In this document: positions 32,078 to 42,974 of the stretch, piece after piece
Layout: each line of letters opens with the position of its first letter
Numbering within the stretch: the stretch's first letter is position 1
Assembly (NCBI GenBank): GCA_963920575.1
Contig: OY986965.1
Span: 8,387,134-8,451,133, forward strand
Length of the DNA stretch: 64,000 nt
Origin: Narthecium ossifragum
Lineage: Eukaryota > Streptophyta > Magnoliopsida > Dioscoreales > Nartheciaceae
Direction: 5' to 3'
Translations under genes and position numbers: made by a program
The notes under the pieces: model-generated
What the model saw: the letters and a program-made list of their open reading frames with translations, nothing else
What the model was told of the DNA's origin: nothing
The model's database searches: none

Positions 32078-32768
32078 AAGTAAATTTATGGTTGTGCACC
32101 CTTTCTAAAAATAATTAGGTCGCTATCTCATCATCAAGACAAACACCATGCATTCAAATTATCAACAATAATATGAAAATTCAAACAGAATCTGAAATCC
32201 ATCGCATTATAGCATCTTCCTTGCCTAACACTGTTCACTGTTCAGAAGTTTTAGATTCTTAAATTCTCTGCAACAATAAAGCTTGAATTTAAATTACCAG
32301 TAAAAATTACATCATAGAAACCAAATAACAACCTATTAGAATATAATTTTACAGATCTTCAATGAAATAACCCAAGAACTAATAACCTACACCGCGCAAA
32401 ACACATACACAACCCGTACGAATCCAACACCCAACATCAATAGCCACAAAAGAATAGACAAAACTGAAAATTCACAGGGAAAAATCTTCAAAAAATCTCA
32501 CCTTTGGGGAGCGAAACATCCTTCGACTTGCTTACGATATCCATCGAATCCATCGCAACAACACGATCGACACATATCCAAATACGGAGAACTATGGATC
32601 TTTAGCAAACTATGGAGATGAATCAAGCAAAACAAGGGAGAGTGACACGAAAAGCGATGGAGGGGGTTGCTGGTTGATTTAGGGCGGGAGACGTTAGGAA
32701 CTTTATGAAAATGTCCTCGAGTCGGTGAAGAATTGCCAATATATCCCTCCAAAAGCCCCTGCCAAAAG
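32078..32768 (-). pseudogene. Duplicate of Dr1 5' region with exon 1
   Basis: Aligns with 19,611-20,308 throughout: 'gtgcaccctttctaaaaata', 'ccatgcattcaaattatca', exon 1 and leader. Exon 1 copy (32,553-32,502) reads MDSMDIVSKSKDVSLPK and lacks one Asp codon relative to the gene. The donor GGTGAG is intact. No later Dr1 exons follow, so only the promoter, exon 1 and about 420 bp of intron 1 were copied. It could still drive a transcript. Confidence 0.88.
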
Positions 32769-33000
32769 TCTAATACTAGCATAACCAATACAATAATACT
32801 CGATGATCGAGTCTATTTCTAAATTTCTAGATTTTAAATTGGCTTTGTTTGGAATTATTTTTGAGACCAAAAATTCAAGTTGATGATCAGGTTCCACTTC
32901 ATGATTTTGTTGTAAAATAAATAATATTAAAGTATGAAATAATTGCAATTGTATTACTACAACACGCTTGGTTCGGTTGGAGTGTAAACGAGCCGAGACG
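32769..33000. other. Spacer between duplicated Dr1 5' end and ZIP fragment
   Basis: 232 bp of AT-rich sequence. The corresponding interval in copy A is 5.4 kb of transposons (20,309-25,705). Confidence 0.5.
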
Positions 33001-33869
33001 AGGCGGGCTGGAGTTATGTATGTATAAACCCCTTTTATGCATCCAAATACTTTTTTTACAACATTGCTTTACTTTGGTCAAATCTTGCATAAGTGGCAAA
33101 TATCTAATGTTTTTTATTGTAACTAGAACGTGGGATAGTGCATAACTCTACTCATGAAAGAATGTTATGCAATGCCCTAATGAACATAATACCACCTCTT
33201 CCCACGTCATTAACCACCCATTTTATCTATTATATCATGGTGCTAACAATAATAATAACTTAATAAATATTTACATGATACTAATATTAATAAGCCACAA
33301 TGATATATATATATAACTTAATATATTCTCTCTCTAATTTTTCTCTCATATTTTCTCTCTACATTTTCTCTCTCTTCTTTCTCTCTTTATTTTCTCTCCT
33401 GCTCTCTGCCCCTATTTTTCCTCACTACTTCATCTCTCCTATTTTCTCTCACTACTTTCTATTTGCTATCTCTATTATCTCTCCTACATTCTCATTCTTA
33501 TTTTTTCTCTCTTCTTTCTTTCTCCTATCTTCTCTCTACTTTCTCTCTCCTATATTCTCTCTCTACTTTCCCTCTCATATTTTCTCTCTCTACTTCCTCT
33601 CTCCTATTTTCTCTCTACAATTTTAACCCCTATTTTCTCTCTCTACTTTTTATCTCCTACTTTCTCTCTCTTCTCTCTTCTCTCTCTCCCTTCTCTCTTC
33701 TCTCTCTCTCCCTTCTCTCTCGACATGGTAGCTATATTGTTTAGGTATACGCCTACATATGGATTGTTGTATAGTTACGTGTATATGTATTCTGATGTTG
33801 CTATTCTCTTGCAGGCCAAGATGACAAAGAGCTCAGTAATCGCCATAGTATTATTTTTCTCACTGACAA
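33001..33869 (+). repeat. Segmental duplication copy B: ZIP-transporter 3' region
   Basis: Same order as 25,706-28,290 without the hAT-type element. It ends with the first 55 bp of the ZIP exon (33,815-33,869, AKMTKSSVIAIVLFFSLT), cut off by an LTR starting at 33,870. The TCTC tract spans 33,325-33,720. Confidence 0.82.
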
Positions 33870-34340
33870 TGTCACACCTCGACCCAGAAAATCCATCCGG
33901 GCCGAGACGTGAGGGTTCCTAATCTATCCAATCCACCTGTGACGCATTTATAATAAAATAAGACATCTAAACTAACAAATTGACATGGATACAATATTAT
34001 AATCTTTAATATAAAACAAAATTATGATACAATATGATCCTCAAAAGAACATATATTTAAATACCTCAAAAATTCCTTACAGAAGGAAATTATACATTTA
34101 AATAATCCAACCAGATAACTGAACCCCAAGTTCTCGAACTCCTCCACAGGTCGACACGCCGCCAAGAGCTTGTCCAGCGGGAGCTACAGAAGAAGAGCTG
34201 ACGCCTGCACCTGCAAACGCAGCCCGGGTAGGAGTGAGCAATAAACTCAGTAGGATTCTATTCTATGTTACACTAGACAGAGGAAAACAACAACAATGTC
34301 GTTGCCTCACCAAGTCTAAGGTATGCCTCGATTTATACGT
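33870..34340 (-). mobile_element. LTR fragment, family A-like
   Basis: Begins TGTCACACCTCGACCCAG and contains 'acgcagcccgggtaggagtg' with 'ggaaaacaacaacaatgtcg', matching 53,003-53,440 of the family A solo LTR. It is lost after about 34,340, so truncated. It interrupts the ZIP exon copy. Confidence 0.7.
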
Positions 34341-34639
34341 AAAAGGACTAAAACGTACACGTGTTCCGATTTATACGTGTGCATGAACGCGTGTGTGAGC
34401 TAGTAATACACACGAAAAGCATGTAAACCGCGTAAACATTCATAAATTTTTTACACACGCGTGAGCCTATTAATACTCGTGAAAAGAAGTTTAGACACGT
34501 ATGTAGAATTTTATACACACGCATCTTATAATTATACCGGCGCTTCTATAACTTACCCCTCGGCCTCCAGTGGGAGTCCGTTAATGATTGGGTAGCTGGT
34601 AGCGACTGTGAGGAGGCATCAGAGATGTTTGACTATGAC

Positions 34640-34950
34640 GAGATAGATGAGTACGTTCTCAACTTCGAAACCCTGGAAGCTCAAACAACCTACTTTTTGA
34701 ATGCCCCGAGCCATATGTTGGAGAGAGGTACCCTGACAAGGCAAACCTTAAGCAGTCGCTCGCAAGATACGCACTAGGAAGAGAAGGTTGTCGTCTCAAG
34801 GCGAGGCACAATCGAGAACAATACGGAGATGTTCGAGGTGTAAGGTACTTGGGCACAACAAAAAGACTTATAGAGCACCCATTCATCCCGATGCACCCGT
34901 ACGTCCTGTAGCTGTGCCCGGTACAACACCAGCTCCGTCTGCTGCATGAT
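34640..34950 (+). pseudogene. MuDR-type transposase remnant (N- and C-terminal pieces)
   Basis: Frame pieces read DYDEIDEYVLNFET, then after shifts the C-terminal zinc-knuckle RCSRCKVLGHNKKTY and a P/A-rich tail VRPVAVPGTTPAPSAA followed by TGA. The CxxCxxxGHNxxT knuckle is usual at the C-terminus of MuDR transposases; the last Cys is Tyr here. The DDE core between the pieces is missing, so this is a deletion derivative. Confidence 0.55.
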
Positions 34951-35239
34951 ATTGCGTCTATCTTGTGTGTATTGTATGGTACACCTTTTGATGCCATGTA
35001 AAAACCAGTCATTTTGGTGCTACACGTGTATTTTTTATGACGATTGTATTTTTTTATGACGATACGTGTGTTTTTTGAAAAACGCGTGTCGCGCCCCGAC
35101 ACACGAAAGCCCAATCGGGCCGGGCGACGCAAACCGAAACCTACAAACCGTGGAAAAATTTGGCGAGGGTTCCCTCTAACCTATTGGTCTCCCTAGCAAT
35201 TCATCAAAACACCCCCAATTTAAAACAACAATTAATTAA

Positions 35240-37868
35240 CAGAACCTAGAACCACATATTCTACCAGGTCTTCCTAAGATCAGGGCATGCAAACACGATG
35301 AATGGCTTTCTAATAGTTGATAAGTGAATGGCTAGTTCTCCTTATCACTCAACAAGTTCTGTTTAGGATTCTTTGTTGGCAAGAACAATTATCTAATTAT
35401 CAGTGACCGAATGATTAGTTACGTTCACTGCTAATGAACCCTCTTATTAGGATGAGTTCATCGCAAGGAGTAGTGTTGATATGGATTTAGGTGTAAGGTC
35501 AAGATGGGTTAGCATCTTGATGGCCAAATCTACAAAAGTAGGATGTACGAAGGATTAGGGATGGAACGTAGTGGGACTAGCACTACTATAGTGGGACTAG
35601 CACTATACAATCCCTAATCACGAAGAAGATTTCATCCGAGATACCATGGGACTAGCATGGTCCTCTTATTTGGATGAATCCAATCCAAGCCCTAGCATAC
35701 ACAAGGTCCGGAATCAAGTGCAAACAAGAACAATCCATACATCCATCAAGAAATCGACACAAAGGTATAAAAGAAATATGAATCAATCCATATAAGCCAA
35801 TCAATAATGTATACAAGCCCTAAATCCAAGAAATCCCTAATAGAAACCCTAATTACATCATAAGAATCCCATGGTAAAAAGTTAGCTACTCATCTTTAGG
35901 GCTTGATCCATAGATGAAGGTTGATGAAGCTCTTCCGCCATGGATTTCCTCCCAAAGATCTATAAAGAAAAGTTAAAAAGAAGAAAGAAGTTGTTCTCCC
36001 TCTCCAAGAGAGAAGAAAGACCCTGAAAAACCCTAAAAAATGCCTATTTATAGCCTAGGTATCAACCTTAACTCGGATTAGATCTTGGCCCTTGATTTTG
36101 CTTGATAAATATCAAGGAAACGGTCATTTTCGAGTCCGATCGATCGAACTCTGGGTGTCCGATCGATCCGGTGCATAAAAATCGTCAATTTCTCACTTTT
36201 CCCGAGTCCGATCGATCCGTCTCTGGGTGTCCGATCGATCGGACTCAGTAGGAGCGATCGAGGGATTGATCGGGAGGTGAATAGCTGAAAAAAATAGGTT
36301 CTGTGAGGTTTCTGCATAGTCCGATCGATCGGACTCTGGGTGTCCGATCGATCGGACCCTTCAGCGTATTTACTGCTTGCCATCCAGACTGCGTCATCGG
36401 TACTAAAATTGTCGTAACTTCCTCTAGGAAACTCGGAATCACGAACCGTAAAATTCTACAGAAACTAGACTTCAAGAACTTTCCAACCATATATGGCACA
36501 TCATCTGGTTCTTCCTGAGCAGGTACAGGTTAATCTTCAAAGCCAATCCATCTTCATTTCTTTGCTCCCAGCATGTCTTTATTTGTTCGTTTTAGCACCA
36601 AACATGATCTAATCGTCATTGAAGGCTCTTATACCTGAAATACATCATAGACTATTAAAATAGCATTGCTCGGAGACTAACGAGACCTAGTTAAAAGGAT
36701 GATTTGTGCACTTTTCAAGTCTTATCACACCCCCCAACTTGATCTTTGCTAGTCCTCGAGCAAAGCAAACAAAAAATTAAAAATAAAGCAGTAAATATAA
36801 CTAGCCACTTTCGTAGGTCTCACGATTGCACTTAGCATGTGCAACAAGCCTTTAAACCCCTGGGTGGCCCCAGTGGAGGAGTTATAGTCTCCTGAGGGTT
36901 TCCAGTGATGATACCCACAAACATCTATACATCCCCTTTAACATGTCATCAGAACTCCATTATAATACTCATTAATTCCAATGCATCAACCAGAAATAAT
37001 ATCCATGAATATATTCTTTAATTCATATTCACATAAAAGTAGAGCAAATCAAAACATGTCACACGACAGTTCCAATACTTCAACATATTTAATCATGATT
37101 CAAAAATAACTTTGCCTCTCTAGTGTGTGGATTTGGTTTCACATGTATCAGAATATCCATTATATCCAAGCATTTAACTATTCAAGATCACAATTCTAAG
37201 CAAGCACATATTTTCCACTTATCACATAACAATCTCTGTTCTTTTTCTTTTCTTTTCTTTTCTTTTTTTTCTTTTTTCACAAGGCTCTTCAACCGTTTTA
37301 CGTGAACAACACGCTGGTTAGGCACATTGCCCGGTTACTAAGTTGAAGTCTTTTTTTTTTTCTCATTGTTAGGCAATTCAACTGTTTTACGCGAACAACA
37401 CGCTGGTTAGGCACATTGCCCGGTTACTAAGTTGAACGCCCTACACTTTTCATGCACATATACTTTTTGCTGACAGAAAATTGCATGTGTTCATGTATCT
37501 TCTGTGACATGTCCTCGAATTGTAAATCTATTCTAGTCTCAGGCTCAGAATCTAACTTCAACTCCTAAACATGTGAAAGTGCTCAAGTGCAATAAGATTT
37601 GTCAAGTTATCCCTAAATCATGGTAAAAGTGTTAAAGTATAGAACTCATGCCATGCATAGCTAAATTTACTAAATCTTATATGATATATAATATTTCTGA
37701 ATAATTCATAAAATAAATTTCTAAATCAAGCATCTTTATCAATAAGTCTCATAATTTCATTCTTCTGACATGATCTAGAGGATGTATAATAGTTGGTTAT
37801 CATAAAATAAATAAATAAACATGAATTCCTAGAATTCTACTAAATGATGTATAAATAAGAGAAAAGGT
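35240..37868 (-). mobile_element. Gypsy-type (Tat/Athila-like) LTR and 3' internal piece
   Basis: At 36,720-36,735 the plus strand reads 'cttatcaca|ccccccaactt'. On the minus strand this is a G-run polypurine tract followed by TGTGATAAGACTTG, the usual junction of internal region and 3' LTR in this group, with the upstream word 'ctcgaggactagcaaag'. So about 35,240-36,728 is the 3' LTR and 36,729-37,868 is adjacent untranslated internal sequence. A 100-bp duplicated block containing 'gaacaacacgctggttaggc' is at 37,301 and 37,394. No pol. Confidence 0.65.
36134..36360. repeat. GATCGATC palindrome array in the Tat-like LTR
   Basis: Six copies of GTCCGATCGATCGGAC-type palindromes, several separated by 'tctgggtgtccg'. 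The best is at 36,320-36,335. Confidence 0.85.
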
Positions 37869-39250
37869 ACCATGGAGTTCTTAATCAGTGATACACCACC
37901 AACTGCCAGCCAGTCTACTAGCAACCTGCATCGGGAAGCAGCCCCTCAAACAACAGAGACAAACCACGCAGATAAAAGCCCTCGGCGCATGCCGACATGC
38001 AAGGCTATGGAAAGCGATAGGGCCACTCGCCCGCTTATTCTAAACATCATAGGAGTCATCACTCTCCTGGTTCTCCACTGCCCCTAATATGGGACTAGCA
38101 TGCTTAAGAGTATGTACCAGATATAAAGTTGTAAAGAAATCTACACATACAAACCCCCGTGGGCAAAACCAAGAAAAAATCCCTCTCTGCCGTCGAAGGA
38201 TCGATCCTTCCCCCAATGGAAGATCGATCTTCCAAGCGACAGAGAGCATCCTCTCGAAATCGTGTCAAGGATGATCGATCCTTCCTCCCAGGAAGATCGA
38301 TCATCCTCACGATAGAGGATATCCTCCTTGTCGCGTCAAAGAAGATCGATCTTTCCTCCAAGGAAGATCGATCCTCCTCACGACAAAGAGGATCCCATGC
38401 TACCCAAGACACAAGGATCGATCATCCTCACCAGATGATCGATCATGCTCGGGTTCAGCATGACCAACAAGAAAGGATCGATCTTTCTCCCAGAAAGATC
38501 GATCTTGTTGGGTTCTCCGGCAAACCTCCGACGAGAAAATACCATCGGAAAACTCTACCAAATCCCACAAAACCTTGGGATCTGGTAGTACGAAGGACCA
38601 CGAGTCCAAAACCTGTGGAAATACTACAAACTAACAAGTATTTACCAAGATCTAACCGAAACAAGCTTCAATCAAACTCAAACTCACCAAAACCGGAAAA
38701 GAAACATAGGTAGGATTCCTACCGAGGCTAGAGCAGCTTCAATCCCAGCTGCAAGGCCTTGGATCGTCCGAAATCTCTTCAAAATCCGGCAGCTCTGAGC
38801 TCAAGATCGCGGATTTCAAAAGGGATTCAATGAAGAAGATCACATCCGTTTTATAGACAAACGAACGGACCTATGAAAGATCGATCTTTCCAAGATGAAG
38901 GATTGATCCTTCCTGACGATCACACCTTGACTTTCTGGCATTAGAAGATCGATCATTTACACGCAGAAAGCTAGACTTGGGCTAAAACTTAAGCCCAAGC
39001 CCGGATCTTTCGATCCCAGGTCCACCTAACCTCTCTAATCAAACATTAACATAAGCATGGTCAGTGTGTGCACAAGCGGGTGTGAAACAAACCAACAAGA
39101 CACAATTTACCAAATTACCCTTGCGGTCTACAACGAGCCATATGAGTAGAGGGACAGGTCCTCACAACGCGTGTCTTAACTTCTTTTCACGAGTATCTTC
39201 AGGATACGCACGTGTACAATATTGATGAATGTGTTCGAGATTTGTTGCAT

Positions 39251-41863
39251 TGTAAGGGCCCGTCCCTCAGACCTGACTCGACCAGCGTGGGTCGAGAGCC
39301 GGTTCCCTGTCAATTTGGTTCCGCGTCGGGCACGATCGGGCGATCGTGTGGCGGTTTGGACCCCAGGGGCATTTTGGTAAATATGCCCCTGGTGGTCGGT
39401 TTCACACCCGCGTTGCACCCACGGCCTTGGTTTGATGTATGTGATTGTTTAGAATGGTTAGGTGGGTCCGGGATCGGAAGATCCCAGCTCGGGCGCGCTA
39501 GAGCTCGCTATCGGGCTCGTGAGCGGGCTTTCGACCCGTTGGAGGATCCGGCCCATTAGAGGGCCTGGTGAGTGGAGGGTGGTTGGAGCAGTTGGCTCCA
39601 ACCCCCTACCCGCTCCCCTCTCTTCTCTCCTTCCCTTCTTCTCTTCCTTGGCTGGTTCTTCCTTCTCTTCCCCACCGACGGCCCCTCTTCCTCTCCCTTC
39701 TCCCCTTCTCCTCCGGCTGGGCTAAAGCTTGGAGGACTGAGCTTGAGTAGAGGATCCTCGTGGCAAGGTTGGCTGGACGCGTGGAGAGCTTCTTTGTTGT
39801 TGAGGTAGGTGTTTCTACCTCGATCCTTGGATCGGGTTCTACTAGGTTAGGGTGCATGTGTGGTTTGCTGTGGAATGCTAAGCTAGGGTGTTGTGAAATC
39901 CGTTGTGTATGCAATGTGTATGGTTTGGAGTGTTCGTATGCCAAGATTTCGTATTCTAACGGCTGGTTTCCGAAACGCCGCCGTTTTGTCGTCTTTTTGG
40001 TTTTCCGACCTAAAATGGGATTTAACCGTCCAAATATGGATTTCTTTGTATCATTAGATCCCTCACTTCAAAATACACTTACTTGCAAAGTTTGATTGTA
40101 TTCTAACATGTTTTGATCCTTCAAATCTTAGAAAATGGATTTCCGAAATACTGCGTTTTGAGCTCGACGGTCGATCGGTGCATCGACCGTCAGGCTCGAC
40201 GGTCGATCGATGTATCGACCGTCCAGCTTTAGTATGTTTGCTTTGGGCCTGACGGTCGACCGTCGCATCGACCGTCGCATCGACCGTCGCATCGACCGTC
40301 GGGCTCTGTTGAGATTTTGGGTTCCCAGGGTCGATGGATCGATCGACCGTGGGACCTTAGCTTTTTCGCCATTTACCTGACGGTCGACCGTCGGATCGAC
40401 CGTCGCATCGACCGTCAGGCTCTGGTTGGTTTTGGGTTGTTCAGGGTCGATGGTTGGATCGACCGTCGCCCTTGGTTTTCTTCGTGTGGGCCTCACGGTC
40501 GATCCACGGATCGACCGTGGCATCGTCCGTGGCCCCACGGTCGATGCACGGATCAACCGTGGCATCGTCCGTGTCCCCACGGTCGATGCACGGATCGACC
40601 GTGGCATCGTCCGTGGCCTTTTGAACAGTGTTTTCTGGTTTTCCTTAATGGCCTTCAATCTTGATTGAATCTTAAACATATAGGGAAGCTTGTAAGTGGA
40701 TTTCATTATGTTTTCAAAGGACTTTCATCGGGTTTGATGTTTGATCCGAGTTTCCTCTTTTTTGCAAACTTATGGTTATGCTTGCATTTAATTCAAGTTT
40801 TGATGGAAAATACATGTTTGGTAGAAATTAAATGCTTAGTTGTTTGCTTAACTATTAGCTAGCTATGAGTGCTAGCTAATGAGGAACTGTGGAACCTTAG
40901 CCTCTTGCCGGCGAGTGCCGAGGGCTATTGTATATCTGTGGAACTTATAACTGCTGATGTGACATATAGAGACATCTAGGGTAGATGTTTGCTTAAGCTC
41001 ATGCATTGTATGCATTAGAGGCATTTGAGGTTAGGCGGGCGATGTCTTGGGTCGCCGATCCGAGGCTCTCGGGTAGCTCGGATCTAACCTTAGGACCGTG
41101 GTTGGGTAGTCAGGATTAGGGTGTGATTGTCGATCTGAATCTCTGATGATTGAGGATTGCGATAGTCGGCTTGAATCTTTGTTTGAGGTTTAGAGGTCGT
41201 GTTGTCCTCCTAGGCCAAGTGCTAGGGATGCAACCGAGGAGTTCCCGACGTGGTCCCCAGGCAGTGGTATCCCTGCTGGGTAAGGGCTAGAGCCTGCATG
41301 TTACTGTTTCCGTGGTCCTCCTGGTAACATGTTCAGGAGAGAGGTTTCATGACAGGAACCCTTGGGACATCGGTGGGTTATGGGACCCGTAGCATCCTTA
41401 AGACTTAGGCTTGGGGACAACACTGTTGTTGTTTTCCTCCCTTCAGTGTGCCGTAGAGTAGAACCCTACTGGGCTTTTTGCTCATTCATACCCGGGCTGC
41501 GTTTGCAGGTGCAGGCGGCAGTTCCTCTTCGGTGGAGCCGACTGGTTCAGCTTTTGGCGGCGCAGGTACATCCAGAGGCGTCTGAGGTTTTGTTGGAGGA
41601 TGTAACTGTTGTACTTTTTGATATATATAATTATGCATGTTGTAACCATTTTTGGAGATCTTTTGGGATTTGGTATAAATATGTATTTTGAAACTCAGAC
41701 ATTGTAAGACTTGATATTATTACATGATCAAATCTGCTTAGCCTCTGGATTACTTTTGATTAAATTGATTATCCTTTCCGCTTGTACTGCGTCGGCTGAT
41801 GGTGAATAGTGTTAGGACCCTCACGCTCCGTCCTGGATGGGTTTTCTGGGTCGGGGTGTGACA
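39251..41863 (+). mobile_element. Solo LTR, family A (2.6 kb)
   Basis: Starts TGTAAGGGCCCGTCCCTCAG and ends GGTCGGGGTGTGACA. The target duplication is a perfect TGCAT (39,246-39,250 and 41,864-41,868). No internal coding region. It matches the inverted solo LTR at 53,003-55,544 along its length and the fragment at 1-2,245. A long open frame on the minus strand (40,128-40,706) only reads through the palindrome array. Confidence 0.88.
40160..40615. repeat. GGTCGAT/ATCGACC palindrome array in family A LTR
   Basis: At least ten palindromic words of the form ACGGTCGATnnATCGACCGT or its direct half-sites (for example near 40,167, 40,199, 40,254, 40,380, 40,493, 40,537 and 40,578). Arms of 9-10 bp frame a core of 6-10 bp. 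Equivalent sites occur in the second copy at 54,230-54,620. Confidence 0.88.
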
Positions 41864-41880
41864 TGCATACCACCCAAACA

Positions 41881-42125
41881 ATATCAAGGCATGGCTCCTC
41901 CCGTCATCTTCTCTTCTCCCTCTCCACTACCTCCTCTTCTCTTCTCCTCTCCACTTTTCTCCTTTATTCTTTCATCTCTCAGGTGAACTATTTTGGTGAA
42001 AGTAGAGAAGTGGAGACAGTGGAAAGGGATGAGAGATGAAAGAATAAGGAGAAGAGTGGTTACGGAGAAGAGAAGAGGAGGCAGTGGAGAGGAAGAAGAG
42101 AAGATGGCTGGAGGAGCCATGCCCG
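41881..42125. repeat. Long inverted repeat (about 100-bp arms)
   Basis: The left arm begins 'aggcatggctcctcc' and runs to 'ttctttcatctctca' (about 41,987). The right arm from about 42,027 'tgagagatgaaagaa' runs to 'ggaggagccatgcc' (42,123). Arms pair over about 100 bp with a few mismatches and leave a loop of about 40 bp. A transcript would fold into a long near-perfect hairpin. Confidence 0.85.
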
Positions 42126-42175
42126 GCGGGAGGGAGGAAGAGGATTCAGGAAGAAGAAGTTTTGGGAAGAAAATA

Positions 42176-42204
42176 CATCCCGTCGCATTACATGTGACGG
42201 GATG
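42176..42204. repeat. Short stem-loop
   Basis: CATCCCGTC and GACGGGATG pair perfectly around an 11-nt loop. Confidence 0.7.
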
Positions 42205-42974
42205 TTTTTGTAATTTTTTAAACAAAATCAGAATGTGAACATTGTCATTTTGTCATTAAATACGAGGGGTAAAATCGGGATTTATATAGTTAGGGGTCCT
42301 CTGTTGCAAAAAAACTTTAGGAGGGGGTCTCATTCTGCCAAATGTGAACATCAAGGGTCCAATTTGGCAAAAACTTCCGCATAGGGCAGTTAGGATTCTA
42401 CTTCCGCTCATCATTGTCGTGGGGGCCACCATGGCCAAGGAGGCCGTCGAGAGCCTCATCAAAGTCGTGTTTTCCTTCTTAATTACCTCTAACTAGGGTT
42501 GTCCAACAAGCCCAAATAGCCCGGCCCGGTACGGGTCCGGCCTGGGCCCGTCAGGGCCATAGCTCGGTCCGCCCTTGGTGTTGGCCCTGCTGGACTGGGC
42601 TAATCCGGGTTCAAGGTCAGATCAGAGCCCATTAGCCTAAAACCTGGTCCGGCCCGCCCTGCCTGGGTTTTAAAGAAAAGTGCTAAGTGGACCGTTTGAG
42701 ACTCACGAACGGTCACATTGAGTCAAACGGTCACACAGATTCTTCTTTTTTTATTTATTTCTTTTTTAAGAAAAAATTTTCTTTGATTGTTTCTTATATA
42801 TGAAAAAAAATAAAATAATAGAATAATTTTTTTTATTTCATCTCCAACCCAACTTCTATATAAATGAGCATTTTGATCGCATTTTCACCAACTCTTTCAA
42901 TCAATTTTTCATCAAACTCTTTCATTTTCAAGCTTCTTATTCTCTAACTCAATATTTTCTCTTCTCTTTCTCCT

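Larger units (their letters stand above)
35087..39166 (-). mobile_element. Family B LTR interrupted by a Tat/Athila-like LTR element piece
   Basis: Outer ends TGTCGCGCCCCGACAC and GGTCCTCACA with a perfect target duplication ACGCG (35,082-35,086 and 39,167-39,171). The outer parts (35,087-35,230 and about 37,870-39,166) match the family B LTR at 28,684-30,990. The section corresponding to 28,820-29,690 is replaced by about 2.6 kb of another retroelement (about 35,240-37,868). It holds GATCGATC words at 38,195-38,505 and 38,878-38,955. Confidence 0.78.
34341..39250 (+). mobile_element. Deleted MuDR-type MULE remnant, interrupted by an LTR
   Basis: Near 34,461 'tactcgtgaaaagaagttta' and, inverted, near 39,170-39,200 'tcttaacttcttttcacgag' are inverted repeats. 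ACACACGCGTG-like words surround both. Between them (LTR at 35,087-39,166 excluded) lies about 0.75 kb including a decayed transposase end. This fits an internally deleted MULE. Exact ends and target duplications were not resolved, and a second LTR inserted at 39,251 obscures the right side. Confidence 0.5.
41864..42493. other. Unique stretch with a long inverted repeat and a short ATG-started frame
   Basis: Holds the hairpin (41,881-42,125), a smaller stem-loop (42,176-42,204) and at 42,431 an ATG reading MAKEAVESLIKVV before the hAT copy 2 insertion. The word 'ctcatcaaagtcgtgt' there recurs right after the element (48,297), where the frame continues VSTKVRIGSTCLYNKHH. I do not recognise the product. 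Confidence 0.4.

Noticed and set aside
30009..40615. CRISPR-like arrays
   Set aside because: The repeated words are short palindromes with variable spacing inside plant LTRs. There are no constant repeats with unique spacers and no cas genes; the genome is eukaryotic.
40128..40706. 192-codon minus-strand frame as a coding region
   Set aside because: It reads through the GGTCGAT/ATCGACC palindrome array of an LTR. The protein is an arginine/threonine repeat. The corresponding frame at 54,256-54,591 is equally repeat-driven.
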